Below are positions 20,091 to 35,000 of a DNA stretch of 64,000 bases, one piece after another. Both the position numbers and the translations under genes were made by a program. Positions within the stretch are counted from its first letter, which is position 1, and each line of letters begins with the position of its first letter. The stretch lies in NCBI RefSeq assembly GCF_032118995.1, contig NC_092662.1, forward strand, positions 15,575,701 through 15,639,700, read 5' to 3'. This stretch comes from Asterias amurensis. Its lineage: Eukaryota > Echinodermata > Asteroidea > Forcipulatida > Asteriidae. The notes under the pieces are model-generated. The model had not been told where the DNA came from, did not search any database, and worked only from the letters and a program-made list of their open reading frames with translations.

Positions 20091-23000
20091 CGATTTAGAA
20101 AGTCACGACTACAAAATGTGCTGTAAGGCTCAGACCTCATCTCAGTTCTGAACGCCCAAAGAATAAATAAAAATACGAGATGCGCCTGATAGAAATGGAT
20201 GCCCTGTATGCTTTGTTTTTGAAAGGGCAAGGGGCACCAAGACATTTTCTCCTTTGTAAAGGGCACCCTATGAGGAACTTGTACATTTCTACGGCAGCAT
20301 TTTAAGGGCACGAAGGCAATGACCAGGGGGCATGAGAGATCACCTTCGTTGCCTCCGTGGAGTATCAGGCCTATTTAATATGTATACATCTAGTCCTACT
20401 ACTCAATACATCCATGGTGATCGTATTTTATTTGCGATTATCTGTGCTTCTGCAGCTCGATTATATAAATTCGATTAACAGATGGCGCTCATACGATTAT
20501 AATCAATACTTCACTTTTTGACGACTTATGATCGATTTTTTATTATAACAGTCGATATTCTTCTATGTTAAAGCTTTGTAATCGTGTTTAAATGGCACAC
20601 TTAATTGCTTTATACCCATTCGATTAGTCTGCTCATGCAAGGACCTACTTGATCATGGTTTGTGGTTAAGTTCAACCACGTGTTCTGAGACAGGAATCTT
20701 GTTTGTAAAACAAGAGCTGTGGTTGGCATACGTGCCTTGGTTTGGCCTAACGGTATGAACAACCAGGCCTAAAGGTGTTGCATAGAGGTATTAATAGCCT
20801 GACATAAAGGTATGAACAACCTGGCATAGAGGTATTTAAAGCCTGGCCTAAAGATATTAATATCATTACATACTAATGTATTATTAGCCTGGCCTAAAGG
20901 TATGAACAACCTGGCCTAAAAGGTATTAATAGCCTGGCATAAAAGTACTAATAGCATGGCCTAAAGGTATTAATAGCCTGGCCTAAAGGTATTAATAGCC
21001 TGGCCTAAAGGTATTAATAGCCTGGCCTAAAGGTATTAATAGCCTGGCCTAAATGTATTTATAGCCATGCCTAAAGGTATTAATAGCATTGCATAAAAGT
21101 ATTAAGAGCCTGGCCTAAAGGTACTAATAGCCTATAGCCTAAAGGTATAAATAGCCTTGCCTTAAGGTATTAATAGCCTGGCCTTAAGGTATTAATAGCC
21201 TGGCCTAAAGGTATTAATAGCCTTGCCTAAAGGTACTAATAGCCTGGCCTAAAGGTATTAATAGCCTGGCCTAAAGGTATTAATAGCCTGGCCTAAAGGT
21301 CCTTAGTGTATGGATCGGGGTTTAAGTTTTATGATCACGAGAGTGACGAACTACTTTCGCCTATAATTACACCTTAAGGGCACTGTACACATGGGGTTAT
21401 TGTCGAAGACCAGCATTTTTTGCTTGGGTGTATCCCAAATCTGTGAAAATTTGGACTCAATTGGTCATATCGAAGTTGAAGGAGAATTATGACAAAAATA
21501 AAAAAACAATGCGCAGACAATTTGTTTAACAATTTTCTGACTAGCAGAAATGAGCAGCATACCAATGTTAATGTGTACATGTGCCATGGTAGTTTGGCTG
21601 GTACCCGTTTTTCAGGTACGTAAGCATAAAGGACAGGTTGTATTAGCAATTTGTTCTGCTCTAGTACCTGTTATAAGAAACTAGGCTGTGGGTCAAATCC
21701 AATACGGTGCGATACAGCCACCCGTAAATCATCTTGCGCATTAAACGTTAATACTGCACGAACAGTTCAAACAAGATTAAATTGCCAGCCATTTCCGTAA
21801 CACAAATTGCTCTGGCGGCTTTCACTTCCCGCAACATGAAGTATACGTTGGGGTCTAATTTGCCACGGTGGGTAATTTTCATCAGTTAATGCGGAAAATT
21901 CGGCAGACAGTGTACACGATTTTTTGGTTCATCTATAAATGCAAACCGACATGGGGTATTCCGTATACTATAGTCTCTTGCTGGTATGATATAATATGCC
22001 ATTAATCTGTTTGTGCCAAAACGCAAGCGGTATAATGTGAGGCAATTACTTGTGACAATTTCTCCTGATCCCGGCTTGGGTTGCCGATTATTAAAGGCAC
22101 TTGACACGTTTGGTATCAATACTCAAAATAATTGTCAGCATAAAAACCTTACTTGGTAACGAGCAATGGAGAGCTGTTGATAGTATAAAACATTGCGAGA
22201 AACGGCTCCCTCTGAAGTAACGTAGTCTTGAGAAAGACGTCATTTCTCACTCAATTGTAAAAGACAGCTGAAACCTTTTAGGAATCTGAAAGCACACAAA
22301 GTCATGCAACAAGGATTTTTCTTTCAGTAATCTTTTGCAAATTCGATGACAAGTTAAGTCCAAATCTCCACAGGTTTTTTTTTTCAATTAAATACATGTT
22401 GGGATACACCAAGTGAGACAGTCTGGTCTTTGACAATTACCAAAGGTGCCTTTAAATGATAGATATGCCATTAATATGTTTGTGCAGAAACGCAAGCGGT
22501 TTAATGTGAGGCAATTACTTGTGACAATTTCTCTTGATCCCAGCTTGGTTTGCGGATCTTAAAGGCACTGGACCCCTTTTGTTAATGGTCAAAGTTCACA
22601 GACCAATATTCTCACTGGGTGTATCTCAACAGAATGCATAAAATAACAAACCCGTGAAAATGTTGCCTTATATATAGTTTGTCTACGAAATGGCAAGAGA
22701 ATAACGAAAGGAACAACACCCTTGTTGCACAAATTTGTGTGCTTTCAGATGCCTAATATAAGCCTTCAGGCCCGAAGTCTTTACGTATTTGAGTGAGAAA
22801 TTACCTCTTTCTCAAAAACTACGTTACTTCAGAGGGAGCCGTTTCCCACAACGTTTTACACTGTCAACAGCTCTTCATTGCTCGTTATACCAAGTCAGTT
22901 TTTATGTTAAACATTATTTTGAGTATAAGCTAAGCCGTGGTTTCGAAACTGGCCGTATAGAATGCGTATAGATTTTCCTAATAGGATAAAACAAATTGGA

Positions 23001-26000
23001 GTGGGCGAAGGACAATGAACTAAAAATCTTAAAGACTGAACTCAGTGTGTCAACTGTCAACACGTTACGCTACACGAGTACTTTGTAGAAGCTGTGACAT
23101 CACAACAAGGACTGAACAATAGGTCGAGTTGGCCAAAGCTGACTGCAAATACCAAACAATGAAACTTTTCCTAGAGAATGGTTTCGTGGAATTCGAAGGC
23201 TGACATTTTATTTCAAACCCCAAACCAGTGGGCATAAAAAGTCATTGTTTATAACGTTGTGTAGGAGCCACTGATTCACGCCACACGCGGAAGGACGTGG
23301 TTGTAAAGTGTGCCGTTTTTGGACAGGCCACGGACCACACGAGCCCTGAACTTCCCTTCCCTTCCCTTCCGGGATTGGTTGATGAACTTCTTGCCAGGAC
23401 TTAAAAGGTTATCATTTTAGACAAACAACATCAACTTACTGTACAAACCCTTGCGATAAAAAAAAGACAGATTTTATGTCCATCAGGTTAAAGGCATTGG
23501 ACACGAGGCCGTGTGGCAGCGTCTTTCCTTCCGGGATTGGTTCATGAACTAACTTGTTGCCAAAATCTTAAATACACAAACAAAACCAAGCATGCTGGCA
23601 AACCCTTGTTTTAAATAAAATAGACTTTTGCAAGCCTGATACTTCACGGAGGCAAGCAACGAGGGCGATTGCCTCCATGCCCCGTGGCCATTGCCTTGGT
23701 GCCCTTGAGATGCCCAAGTAGAAATTTTCTATAGGGTGCCCTACCAAGGAGAAAACGCCTTGATGCCCTTGCCATATCAAAAAACCAAGCATACAGGCCT
23801 GATTTTGTGTCCAGATTAATCTTTATAGCCAAAAAATAACACCAATTTGCAACTATGGCCTGGTCCAATACAATGTAACTATTTACACACCATTTTAAAA
23901 GTGTAATAGTTCTCAAATATTCTGTTATCGATCTATTGGTAAACTACTATCTACAAATACCTAACGATCACTGTTTACTTTAGAGTCCTCTAGAGTACTC
24001 GGGGTGCAAATTTACAAAATGCCAAGGTCTGTACAAATTTCGGAAGGCCGAAAGATGGTGGTCAGTTGCATCCAAATAATCCACGTCACATAATTCACAG
24101 GGAATTTTAAACAGTCCATGTAGGTATAGAAAATACATATTTTCTTTTAAAAAGGAACACCATTGTTTCAGTACCGATTATTATTCCATTAATTTCCAAT
24201 TGATGGTTTCCTTTAAATTTTGCTGAAACAACAAGAAGTGTTCGTAACCTGATCCCAAACGTATATATCTTCACATACTTTCACCAGCAATGACCCCCGT
24301 ATTAGAACACTCCTGTACTATATATCAAGCAAGATATTAAGTTTCGGGCAGTTTTGGCCACCTGATAACCATTTTGAAGTACAGTCCTTATGTTTAAGTA
24401 GAGCCATTGATACCCTAAGCCTAAGCACATGGCTGGAAACATTGGCTGTATACACTACTTATTACTTCCCCTGTAGCCAACATTTAAACAAAACGGGCAG
24501 TGCTCCAAACTCATAAATACATTAAGACACATCAAATCAATATTTCTTCAGGACGACAAAAAAAAATGAGAAGAATTTTATCCGCTGAATATATCCAGGA
24601 TATAAAAACGTTAGAACTTTAAAGCGGTTGGGGCAATTTGAAGGCATGGCGTTTGATAAAATACGGTCGATACGGAAAACAGGAAATGCTTGCCACTTGA
24701 ACCAGAGGGTAAAAGTGTTGAATAGCGTGTCTCGGAACCCCGTCGGGGGCATTTCAAGTTAGTCCGGTACTCACTTTACAAAACTGCCCGACAGTTTAGC
24801 AATTTGTTCTTTTTTTGTGTGGTTTTATTGCCCAAAGGAACATTGTCTCGATGAATAATAAATGAAACATCGCCTATTAATTCAGACCACGTAAATGGAG
24901 TGTTTCCACTGCCTGCATTTTGGAACGTGTAGCTCGTGCGTGTGGCATTCAGGCCTGTATATGCTTCGTTTTTCGAAAGGGCAAGGGCACCAAGGCATTT
25001 TCTCCTTGGAAAATAAATGGCTTCTAATGAGAAAAATAAGGTAGACCAAGCCTGGGTATACACGGAGGTCACGGCATCCGTTGCCTTCTTGTCTTGGCCC
25101 TAGTGCCCCTTCAAAACGTTCCTTTAGACTTGAAGATGCTCCAATGGAAGTGTCTTAGTTAGACCCTCTAAAAGACCAGGCAAGGGCACCAAGGCATCTT
25201 CTCCTTGGGAAAATGGCACTCTATACGAGGAAACTGTAAATTCCTACAGGGGCATTTCAAGGGCACCAAGGCAATGATTAGGGGACACGGCGGAGGCAAT
25301 CGCCTTCGTTGTCTCCGTATCAGTATCGGGCCTGGGCATTGCGTTTGCCACACTCACTTGGCATTAAACTGTCTCATAGAAAAGGATGATTCAACATTCA
25401 AACATTACGCGGCTATAAATTAACTTCTTAAATATTAACAGGAATTAATAATTGATCTGGGGCAGGGATAGACCGCGAAACATCAACTGTACGTGTTCAC
25501 CAACTATAATCACACTCAAGTCGGTTACTTTCTGGCGCTACTGACTGGCTATGAATTATTCATGAATGTTAACTTGCATATCTGGACACGTCATTATGAT
25601 TATAATTAGCAGTTAAATCTATACATTGATCAAGGCTAATGAATGACGAGAAGCGAAGTGGGCATGGTAATGAGGACATCATCAAATTAATTCCTTGTTT
25701 GGTGTCAAGACAGCAAGAGGTAAATCGATCTTCGTGGGTTCAGATCAGACTATGGCGCGTTGGAAAGAGTTTATGTACAGGCTCCATGTTGAAGCGATAC
25801 CCAGATATAAAATGTGGCTATCTACAATGGAGCTTTGCTGTGTCTGGGGTGCTTACAGCACTGGACACCTTTGGTAATTGTCAAATGACCAGTATTGTCC
25901 ATTGGTGATCCCAACATAAAATGCATATAAAATAACAAGTCTTTGAAAATTTGGATTCAATTGGTCATCGAAGTTGAAAGAGAATAATGATAGGAAGAAA

Positions 26001-29000
26001 AAAACATCCTTGTTGCACAACTTGGTGTGCTTTCAGATGCCTAATAACAAATGGCTTCAAGTCAGAAGTGTTTTGTTATTATTTTGTTCCCCAAAATCTA
26101 CGTTTCTTCAGAGTTGGCCGTTTTTCCTCATAAGGTTTCCTTACTAAGGAGGAAATACATTGGTGCCCTTCCACTTAAAAAAAAAACGAAGCATAAAGGT
26201 AACCTTGTTTGCAGCATGATCAAAGTATTGTTAGTGGGGTATTGTGTTTATACAATACCAAATTATTCAAAATAATATGATATAACAATTGAACAAATTT
26301 CAACGACTGGTCAAAATTAAAAATCAAATCACCAAACAGGATATTAAATATAAAAATAAACAAAATAAATTTGGCATCCGGTTTCAAAATTAATTTAAGT
26401 GCATTTGTTGTTACTTCGTCTACACTGATTCGGTTTGCCACATGCTCAAAGCTGCAGAAATGATGGACTTCCTGTATAGGCGAGCTATTTCGCAATCAAG
26501 TTAGCAGGAGGAATAACCCCATTACAGTAAATGTTATTCCATCTTTTTGCAGTTTGTTTGGCTTACTATTCAATGAAATACAAATGAGTGGCACATGCTA
26601 TGCTGAATGTCACTCAGCACGTCTAAATATAAACCTTGTATCTGACACAGGGGTTAATTAGTACACTGAAGAGACTCGCCACTAGTCTTTTACTATTTTG
26701 ATATACGGGGAGAGTACATGTATAAATGCATGGATACTCAAGCTCGGTGTGGATATTCAACGCAGAGAGAGGACTTATGGATGTTTAATTTGCATCGAGG
26801 ATAAATAATATTTATTTGGTTTTACCATTGTGTAAAGTACTGTACTTTCCCAAGTCCCACCCAAGAGATTTTCACTTGACTTTGGAAAGTATACTTAGAA
26901 GCAGTGGTTGGTGTAAGGGTCAAACCCAAATAATTGACAAATATCTAAACTTATTTCCTGGTATAGCATCATTCTATACCCTATCCAAAATATTTAGTAT
27001 ATAATTATAATAATAAATAGAAGGAATGAAATGAGTTTTTTAAATCAAAACGGCAAAATTAAACAAGAAACTGAGAAAAGAAAAACACAACGTGGATTTG
27101 ATGTACATCCGGTTGTGGCTATTCTGTGACTCGAAATTGCAACTAAACTCATTAATGATAATATATTTACATAACAGATGACACTATAAATCATCTCTAT
27201 AGACACAAAGATCCCCCACTGACCGTTTCAGAAAAGAAATTTTGTTGATCAATTTTTATCGAGGTTTATAATATTAATAGTCTGTGTTTCCGAAGGATGA
27301 ATCAATCAGTTTGTGTAAACTGATATATCATTAAAGGAACACGTTGCCTTGGATCGGACGAGTTGGTCTATAAAAAGCGTTCGAAACCGTTTGTTATGAA
27401 ATGCATATGGTTGGAAAGATGTTTTAAAAGTAGAATATAATGATCCACACAAGTATCACTCAAAATTGCACGGTTTTCATTTCACGTCGCGAACTAACAC
27501 GGTCGGCCATTTATGGGAGTCAAAAACTTGACTCCCATAAATGGCCGACCGTGTTAGTCGACGAGGTAAAAAAAAAAACCACGCAATTTCAAGCCATATT
27601 TGTGTAGGTCATTGTATTCTACTTTTACAACATCTTTCTAACCATATCGATTTTATAACAAACGGTTACAGAACGCTTTTCAAAGACCAACTCGACCGAT
27701 CCAAGGCAACGTGTCCCTTTAAGTCATATAGACAAGAATGATGGATCTTCCATTCATGTATAATTCAATCAGTCTATATTGAAATATATAATTATATTAC
27801 CGTCAACCATCCAAGGATAATTGTTCTTTGATGTATAAGTCCCTTTCTCTTGGAGTGAATTGTAACTTTCTTTTTTTTTTTGCTACAACACAATTTCTGT
27901 TAATGTAATTACGAAAAAACTGAACACGCTTCACAGAGTTTACACGCAAAACAATCGTTCATTTCCCCTATTTGTCAGTATTCGTTTACCATTTTCTCTT
28001 CAGTAAACTATTCTAATCGCAACGTCACAGCCCGAGTTTTTGCCAATCGAGGTATGGGAAAACCGTGAATGCAAAACAAAAATAGATGGCAAAAGTTTGT
28101 AACAATGTCACACAACTATTCACAAATTGTGTTGAATTTGTTGGAAACAAAGCAACCAATCTTGGGAGGTATTTACTATTGTTTCACTAAAAGATTGCAG
28201 ATTCTTAAATTTGGTCAGAACAAGGTATTTTCTCCTTAGAAATAGTAAAGGGCACCCTATGAAGCTTTTGAAAATTGCTACTAGAGCATTTCAAGGGCAC
28301 CGAGGGGGCATGTAGGCAATCGCCTTCGTTGCCCCCATTAGGTGTCAGGTCTGGGGGTGTCGGAATATAGAGCAGTCATTGTTGAATCTAAAACCAATGA
28401 TGATATTTATGTACCATTTTCTTGCAAAGCCTTGGAGGGAAAATGTGCAATGGAGCTCGTGGTCCATTTGGAAAAATTAAGATTCTACTCAGGATTGACC
28501 CAAAACAAAATCGTTCATATCCCAGTCAGCAGTATCCCTTTTCCATTTACTATTCATCCCACCACGTGAAAAGGTAATTCCAGCACCATGTTGAAACTGC
28601 CAATTATTGATGATGTGTACTATTTTGTCGCGAAGCCTTGGAGGGGATTGTGTCTCTACGGACTTCTATATGGTCTCACAGTTTGCTTTTTTAATCTACT
28701 TCACACACTTAGCCCGCACCTGTGCCCAGGTAAAATGACGTTCAGACGGTGTGTCTCGCATGCATCTTTCTCAATGTTGATATAGTGATTCACCACTGCA
28801 CAAATTGGGGGTGTTTAACAATTACATAGGGGTATATATCATGAAGAAACCTTTTTTAATCTACATCACATTTAGCCCGCACCTGTGCCCAGGTAAAATG
28901 ACATTCAGACGGTGTGTAATCAAAATGTACAACAGGTTGTTAAAATATTACTAATATCTGCAACAAAAACCCAATTACATTGGTGTTGTTTTAACACCCT

Positions 29001-32000
29001 TTGATGTAATGATGATTCTCACCTTCGGTATCACAATATGTGACCACACCAATGGTGTCAATTTTAACACCCAAGTTTTGCAGTACAGTATTTACTCTTG
29101 TGTCTTAGACGAGAGTGAAGTTTCTTACACCAAGATGTTAAATATTACTCATTTCTGCAAAAACTATACCATTGGTTTTGTTTTAACACCCATGGTGTAA
29201 ATTTTAACACTGGCAGAATAGTATTTACACTTAAAGGCAGTGGACACGTTTGGTAGTCTCAACATATGCATAACATAACAAACCTGTGCAAATCTGAGCT
29301 CAATCGGTCATCAAAGTTGCGAGATAATAATGAAAGAAAAACACCCTTGTCACACGAAGTTGTATGCTTTCAGATGCTTGATTTCGAGACCCCAAATTCT
29401 AAATCTGAGGTCTCGAAATCAAATTCGTGGAAAATTGCCCTTTCTCGAAAACTACGTTACTTCAGAGGGAGCCGTTTCTCACAATGTTTTATACTATCAA
29501 CCTCTCCCCATTACTCCTTACCAAGCAAAGTTTTATGCTAAAAAATATTTTGAGTAATTACCAATAGTGTCCACTGTCTTTAAGTTACTTATCTCTTATG
29601 ATGGGATTTGGATCTCCAGTACTGGTGATCCATGATAGATTAAGACGGAAACACATTTCCCATGCAAAGTGCATGGTAATGCATTCCAAGTATTTAGATT
29701 GACGGACAAACACCACTTTGGAAAGGTTTTCAAAACAAGCCCTAGTCTTGAAGTCAAGACGGTAATAGGCGGTGTAGCTGCGGGGACGATACACACACCC
29801 TCGATCCCAGTATGTGTGTGTGAGTCAGTCGCCTCGCGCTACCTACCACTGTTGCATGTGTAATATCGCACTGTGACTGTTGCATGAAAGGCAGACAAAT
29901 AGGCAGCGCCGAACGACTTGTCATCAAGTCTACACAAGCCCCATCTTGAACAATCTGCGTCATAAAACTCCTTTCTAAAACCTTTGCATTGTCGTTTATT
30001 TGAAGTGCACTTTAAAAGATTTTCTAAATATATTTTGTGTCATTTCCGACGAGCTTCGGATCTTTCAAGACTTGGTTGGGGCTGATGATGTTTTCTTTTT
30101 TTATGGTGGCAGTAATTTGGGTGATAACTAAAATAGAACTCCGGTAATGAGGGGGAGGTAATGTGTCTATATACAATCACAGAAATGAACGGCATCCTGT
30201 TTGTGGATGAGACAAATACAGGCTGTAAAACCTGGGTTTTGTAAAATAAAGAGATGTATATTGTGAATCATGAAATTTCAAACATAGCTATATGGAACTT
30301 AGAAGGAAACCAATGGCCAATTTCTAGAGCTGCTAAGCACAAAAATTTGCTTAGCATGAAATGTCTAAAAACACGATTACCAACCAAATTTCAATTTGTT
30401 GCATATTGCTTGTTACTGGTATTGAGCTGTTGTTTTCTTACCCTGAAAATCACGTGAAAATTTGGTTGGTAACCCTGTTTTTATCAAGACATTCTATGCT
30501 AAGCAAATTTTTGTGCTTACAGGCCTTATGAAATATGTCCCACATCTTTGGAAAATTATTAATGGAAATAGTAAGTAACCTTGCAACAAAATTAATCAAC
30601 TCCTTCTTGAAAAAATTCTTAAATATTTAATGTGAAAGTGCAATATATTACCAATCGATTTACGAGTAAATAAATGAGTGCCTTTATTTTGCTCAGCAGA
30701 ATATGACGTCACATTGAATACGTTTACTTTTCTCAGCAACATATCATGACGTCACATTGTCGTCACTATTAGTAAGCCTATATCGTTCCATATACAACGA
30801 ATCAGTAATTTAAATTTCCAAATTCAGATCCTGATACCTTTAAAACAAATTACTTTGTTTATTTATTTAGTGGAAACATAATTCGTTTTATTGAACAGAA
30901 GTTTTGATGTCTGCTTCTTCAATCACTCGAGATTTGTTCAACAACAAATACAGATGAAGCAAATTTCATCACGGCACAGTGTTTTTCTTTAATATATAAA
31001 TTTTAAATTATATTAGTATAAGCTTCTCAGTAAGATGATATTGCCGCTGACGCAAACTGATTCAGTCAATCTCGGATGAGACTAATCTCATTTTGTGTAT
31101 AATTCAATAGACTGGGGGTTGGGTTGTACGTCTTGAATTGCGTCTACGGGCTTTGGTTTGGTAATAACACTAATTGCAACTGGCTGCCAACCATAGCAAG
31201 GCTGTGGTCCTTTTTAGCATTTGGAATATTATGCTGCAGCCTTCGGTGTGTGGCCGTTTGATACACAGACATGCACATTCAGGCAGGCTGGATAACTTGC
31301 TGGCAGATATAATTTATTTGTTCAAATGTTCTTTGTATAGATACCGCTAGGTATCTGAGTATATTTACCTAAAGAGGTATGCGCGGATGGGCAGGGAAAA
31401 ATATATATAGAGGTTAACAGTATCAAGTTACCCAGCGTACATATTTCAATCTGTCTGCGGCTATATTATATAAAAGAGAAATTTGGATATCGGACCGATC
31501 AGCAAAGAAGTTAAATGTTTACTTTTTGTACTAAATTAAAAATTATGGGCCTACAATTTTGGCGTCGCTGTGTCGTACAGCTTTGTACATGAACATGTAC
31601 ACATGTATGTACTATGCAAGGTCCTGCTAGTCATCACTTTTTATAAGTCTAATGTCGTTTTAAAGGCAGTGGACACTAATGGTAATTACTCAAAATAATT
31701 ATCATCATAAAACCTTTCTTGATTACGTGTAATGGGGAGAGGTTGATGGTATAAAACATTGTGAGAAACAGCTCCCTCTGAAGTGACATAGTTTTCGAGA
31801 AAGAAGTAATTTTCCACAAATTTGGTTTCGAGACCTCGGATTTAGAATTTGAGGTCTCAAAATCAAGCATCTGAAAGCACACAACTTCGTGTGATAAGGG
31901 TGGTTTTTCTTTCATTAATATCTCGCAACTTCGACGACCGATTGAGCTCAAATTTTCACAGGTTTGTTATTTTATGCACATGTTGAGATCCACCAAGTGA

Positions 32001-35000
32001 GAAGACTGGTCTTTGACAATTACCAATAGTGTCCAGTGTCTTTAAAGTGTAACTAATACTTTCAATGCCAACAGATGAAACCGGAAAGAACTAAAGGCAC
32101 AATGAAATCCCTTTGTGATTTTAGCTCATTATTTCAAAGCATGACAGTACACACAAAATGGAGATTGTTTCGAAAGATTGGATCTCTAGTTTGTCTGAGA
32201 GTTAACTCCTCGAGATGAGGCTAGTTGAGTATAAAGTGATGCCTAGCTTGTCTGAGATTTAGTTAACTCCTTTAGCTAAGGCTATGTGAGTAAGGGTTGT
32301 CTAGTCTGTATATGGCAGTTTACTCCATGAGATGAGGCTGGTTGAGCAAGGGAAGTCTAGTTTGTCTGATGAGAGTTAACTCCTTGAGCTAAGGCTATGT
32401 GAGTAAGTAGATATATTGGCAAGTCAGTTGTCTCAAACCAAACACAATGAGAAAGACTAACTTACAGGAAATTAAGCCTTCCTCTCAATGTTGTCACGTA
32501 TCCGCGGTTAGTCATAGGCTTCCTCCTCAGCCTTTCCAAACACGAGTGAAGTTTTAATAAAGTGATATTTACACGCGAACTGAAATATTTTCAACTGCAT
32601 CAACGCCTTTATCAGCGACACGTAGAAAGTATTTGTCTTTATTACATATTGTAATGACGTCTGACGTAATTACATGTTGACGTTAATGACGTCTGACGTA
32701 ATTACATATTGACGTATAATCAAATGTTTAGCCTTATACGTTTGGTAATTACTCTTAAAATTAATTGCAATACAAACTTTTGGTTAATACGAAGCATTTC
32801 AAGAAACATGTCACTTCTAAGTTATGTGGTTATGTAAAAAGAAGCTTTTATGGCCAACACTTTTAATGTGAGAAGCGTTACTGTTAGTTACGTTTCTCAA
32901 GCTGTGTATTCCTATTTGGGGTTATGCTTTCTGCGTTGCCTTATTCCCTCTGGATTTACGGGGGGAAACGAAGAGAGAGAAAAAAAACGCGACCACCGTT
33001 TGAAATAAAATTCGCACATGCTAGTTGTGCTGTATAGGCCTACATGTACATGCATGTATAATTAAAACAATCGAACGGTTTTAAAAACTTAGAGTGAACT
33101 TTGCCCTTAAGGAAGATATTGTCACAGCAACGTCGAGACGAAGCCATGCATTGTCTCAGGTGTATGTTTGTCATTTAAAGACACTGGACACCTTTGGTAA
33201 TTGTCAAAGACCAGACCAGTCTTCTCACTTGGTGTATCTCAACAAATGCATAAAATAACAAACCTGTGAAAATTTGAGCTCAATTGGTCGTCGAAGTTGC
33301 GATATAGCTATGAAAGAAAAAACACCTTTGTCACACGAAGTTGTGTGCTTTCAGATGCTTGATTTCGAGACCTCTAAATCTAATCCTGAGGTCTAGCTCG
33401 AAATCAAATTCGTGGAAAATTACTTCTTTCTCAAAAACTACGTCAGAGGGAGCCGTTTCTCACAATGTTTTATAATACCAACAGCTCTCCATTACTCGTA
33501 AAACCAAGTAAGGTTTTATGCTAATAAATATTGGGAGTAATTACCAATAGTGCCCACTGCCTTTAAGGGTGTTTTAAATTAAGCTACGGTAACTTCCCCT
33601 CGATTGTTTAGCACTTTGGGTGGCATGCACTCCTCACGTCTTTAATGTAAATTCTAACATGTGTGAAATTAATCCACCAGTACAAAAGAGTGTGCTGAAG
33701 TACGTGGCAAGTTTTAATTAAAATTCGAGTAGTTGCCAGCTTGTTTGTAATGCTTTTATATATAGAACTGTTCTGTAGCACCTTGTGGCGTGCAGTCAAT
33801 GCTATTATGTTGACTGCTGGGCACCCTCAACATAAACACTTAAAATGTAAACCAACACTCTTCAAGGCATTCATGATTCAATAACTCACAAGATTATATT
33901 TCCAAATGATTGCATGCTGGATGTCATTTCAAAAGGGTTGTTAAATATGCTTGGATCAAGGGGATTTTGGGGGAGGGAGCAGGCCTGGTTTGAACATGTT
34001 AAATAGGGCAAGGCCATTTTCATATTGCAAAAGCAAAGGGCACTTCCAAGAGCAGGCCTGGTTTGAACATGTTAATAGGGCAAGGCCATTTTCATATTGC
34101 AAAGGGCACTTCCAAGAGCAGGCCTGGTTTGAACATGTTAGTAGGGCATGGCCATTTTCATATTGCAAAGGGCACTTCCATTGGAAGATCGTAAAGTCAA
34201 TGGGAAACTTTTGAAGGGGCACCAAGGCCAAGACCAGGGGGCAACGGAGGTCATGTCCTCTCTGGTCTGCGTGTAATTCCAGGCCTGAGGAAGGGGTTTG
34301 AAATTGAAATGTCAATTAAATTTGCTTGTAGCAGCAAAGCAATTTGGCAAGCAGTATTTTCTGCTTAGAGTTCTTGGACACTTTCGGTACAGAAAAACAA
34401 TTAAAAGTTTACAGATTTACAAATAACTTACAGGGTTTACAGAAGGTAATGGTGAAAGACTTCTCTTGAAATATTATTCCATGAAATGCTTTACTTTTTG
34501 AGAAAATATTCAAACAATATCAAGTCTCGATAGCGAGAGTTACGGATTTATTTTAAACACGTCATGACACGGTGAAAAAAAGCGGAAACAAGGGGTGGGT
34601 TTTCCTGCTATCTTCTCCCGACTCCGATGACCGATTGAGCCTAAATTTTCACAGGTTTGTTGTGATACACGAAGTGTGGGCCTTAGACAATACTGTTTAC
34701 CGAAAGTAAAGTGTCCAATGGCTTTAACATCTTTATGAAATTGGGCCCTGCGTGTATTATCTGACTCCCTACAACATTCAAATGTCACGACACACTCATG
34801 CCCCTCAAAGAAATCAAATTCGATTCAACTGCATTTTAGAAATCCAATACGCTAAAAAACCCGTCCAGTCCTGTTGTATACTCAGCAGTATATCTCATAT
34901 TTTTATACGGTGTTTCCCAAAGGCCACCCAGTAAATTCCTTGGAGTATAAAACACAGTAAACACTTCGTGGATAATGTATGGATATGCCAGCCCCAAGAG

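Noticed and set aside
20018..20311. Frames rich in Leu/Ala/Cys or Lys/Gln/Ala/Ser
   Set aside because: Produced by the (GCTT)n microsatellite and an L-family element.
20735..21302. CRISPR array
   Set aside because: Units are contiguous without unique spacers, and the genome is eukaryotic. It is a minisatellite.
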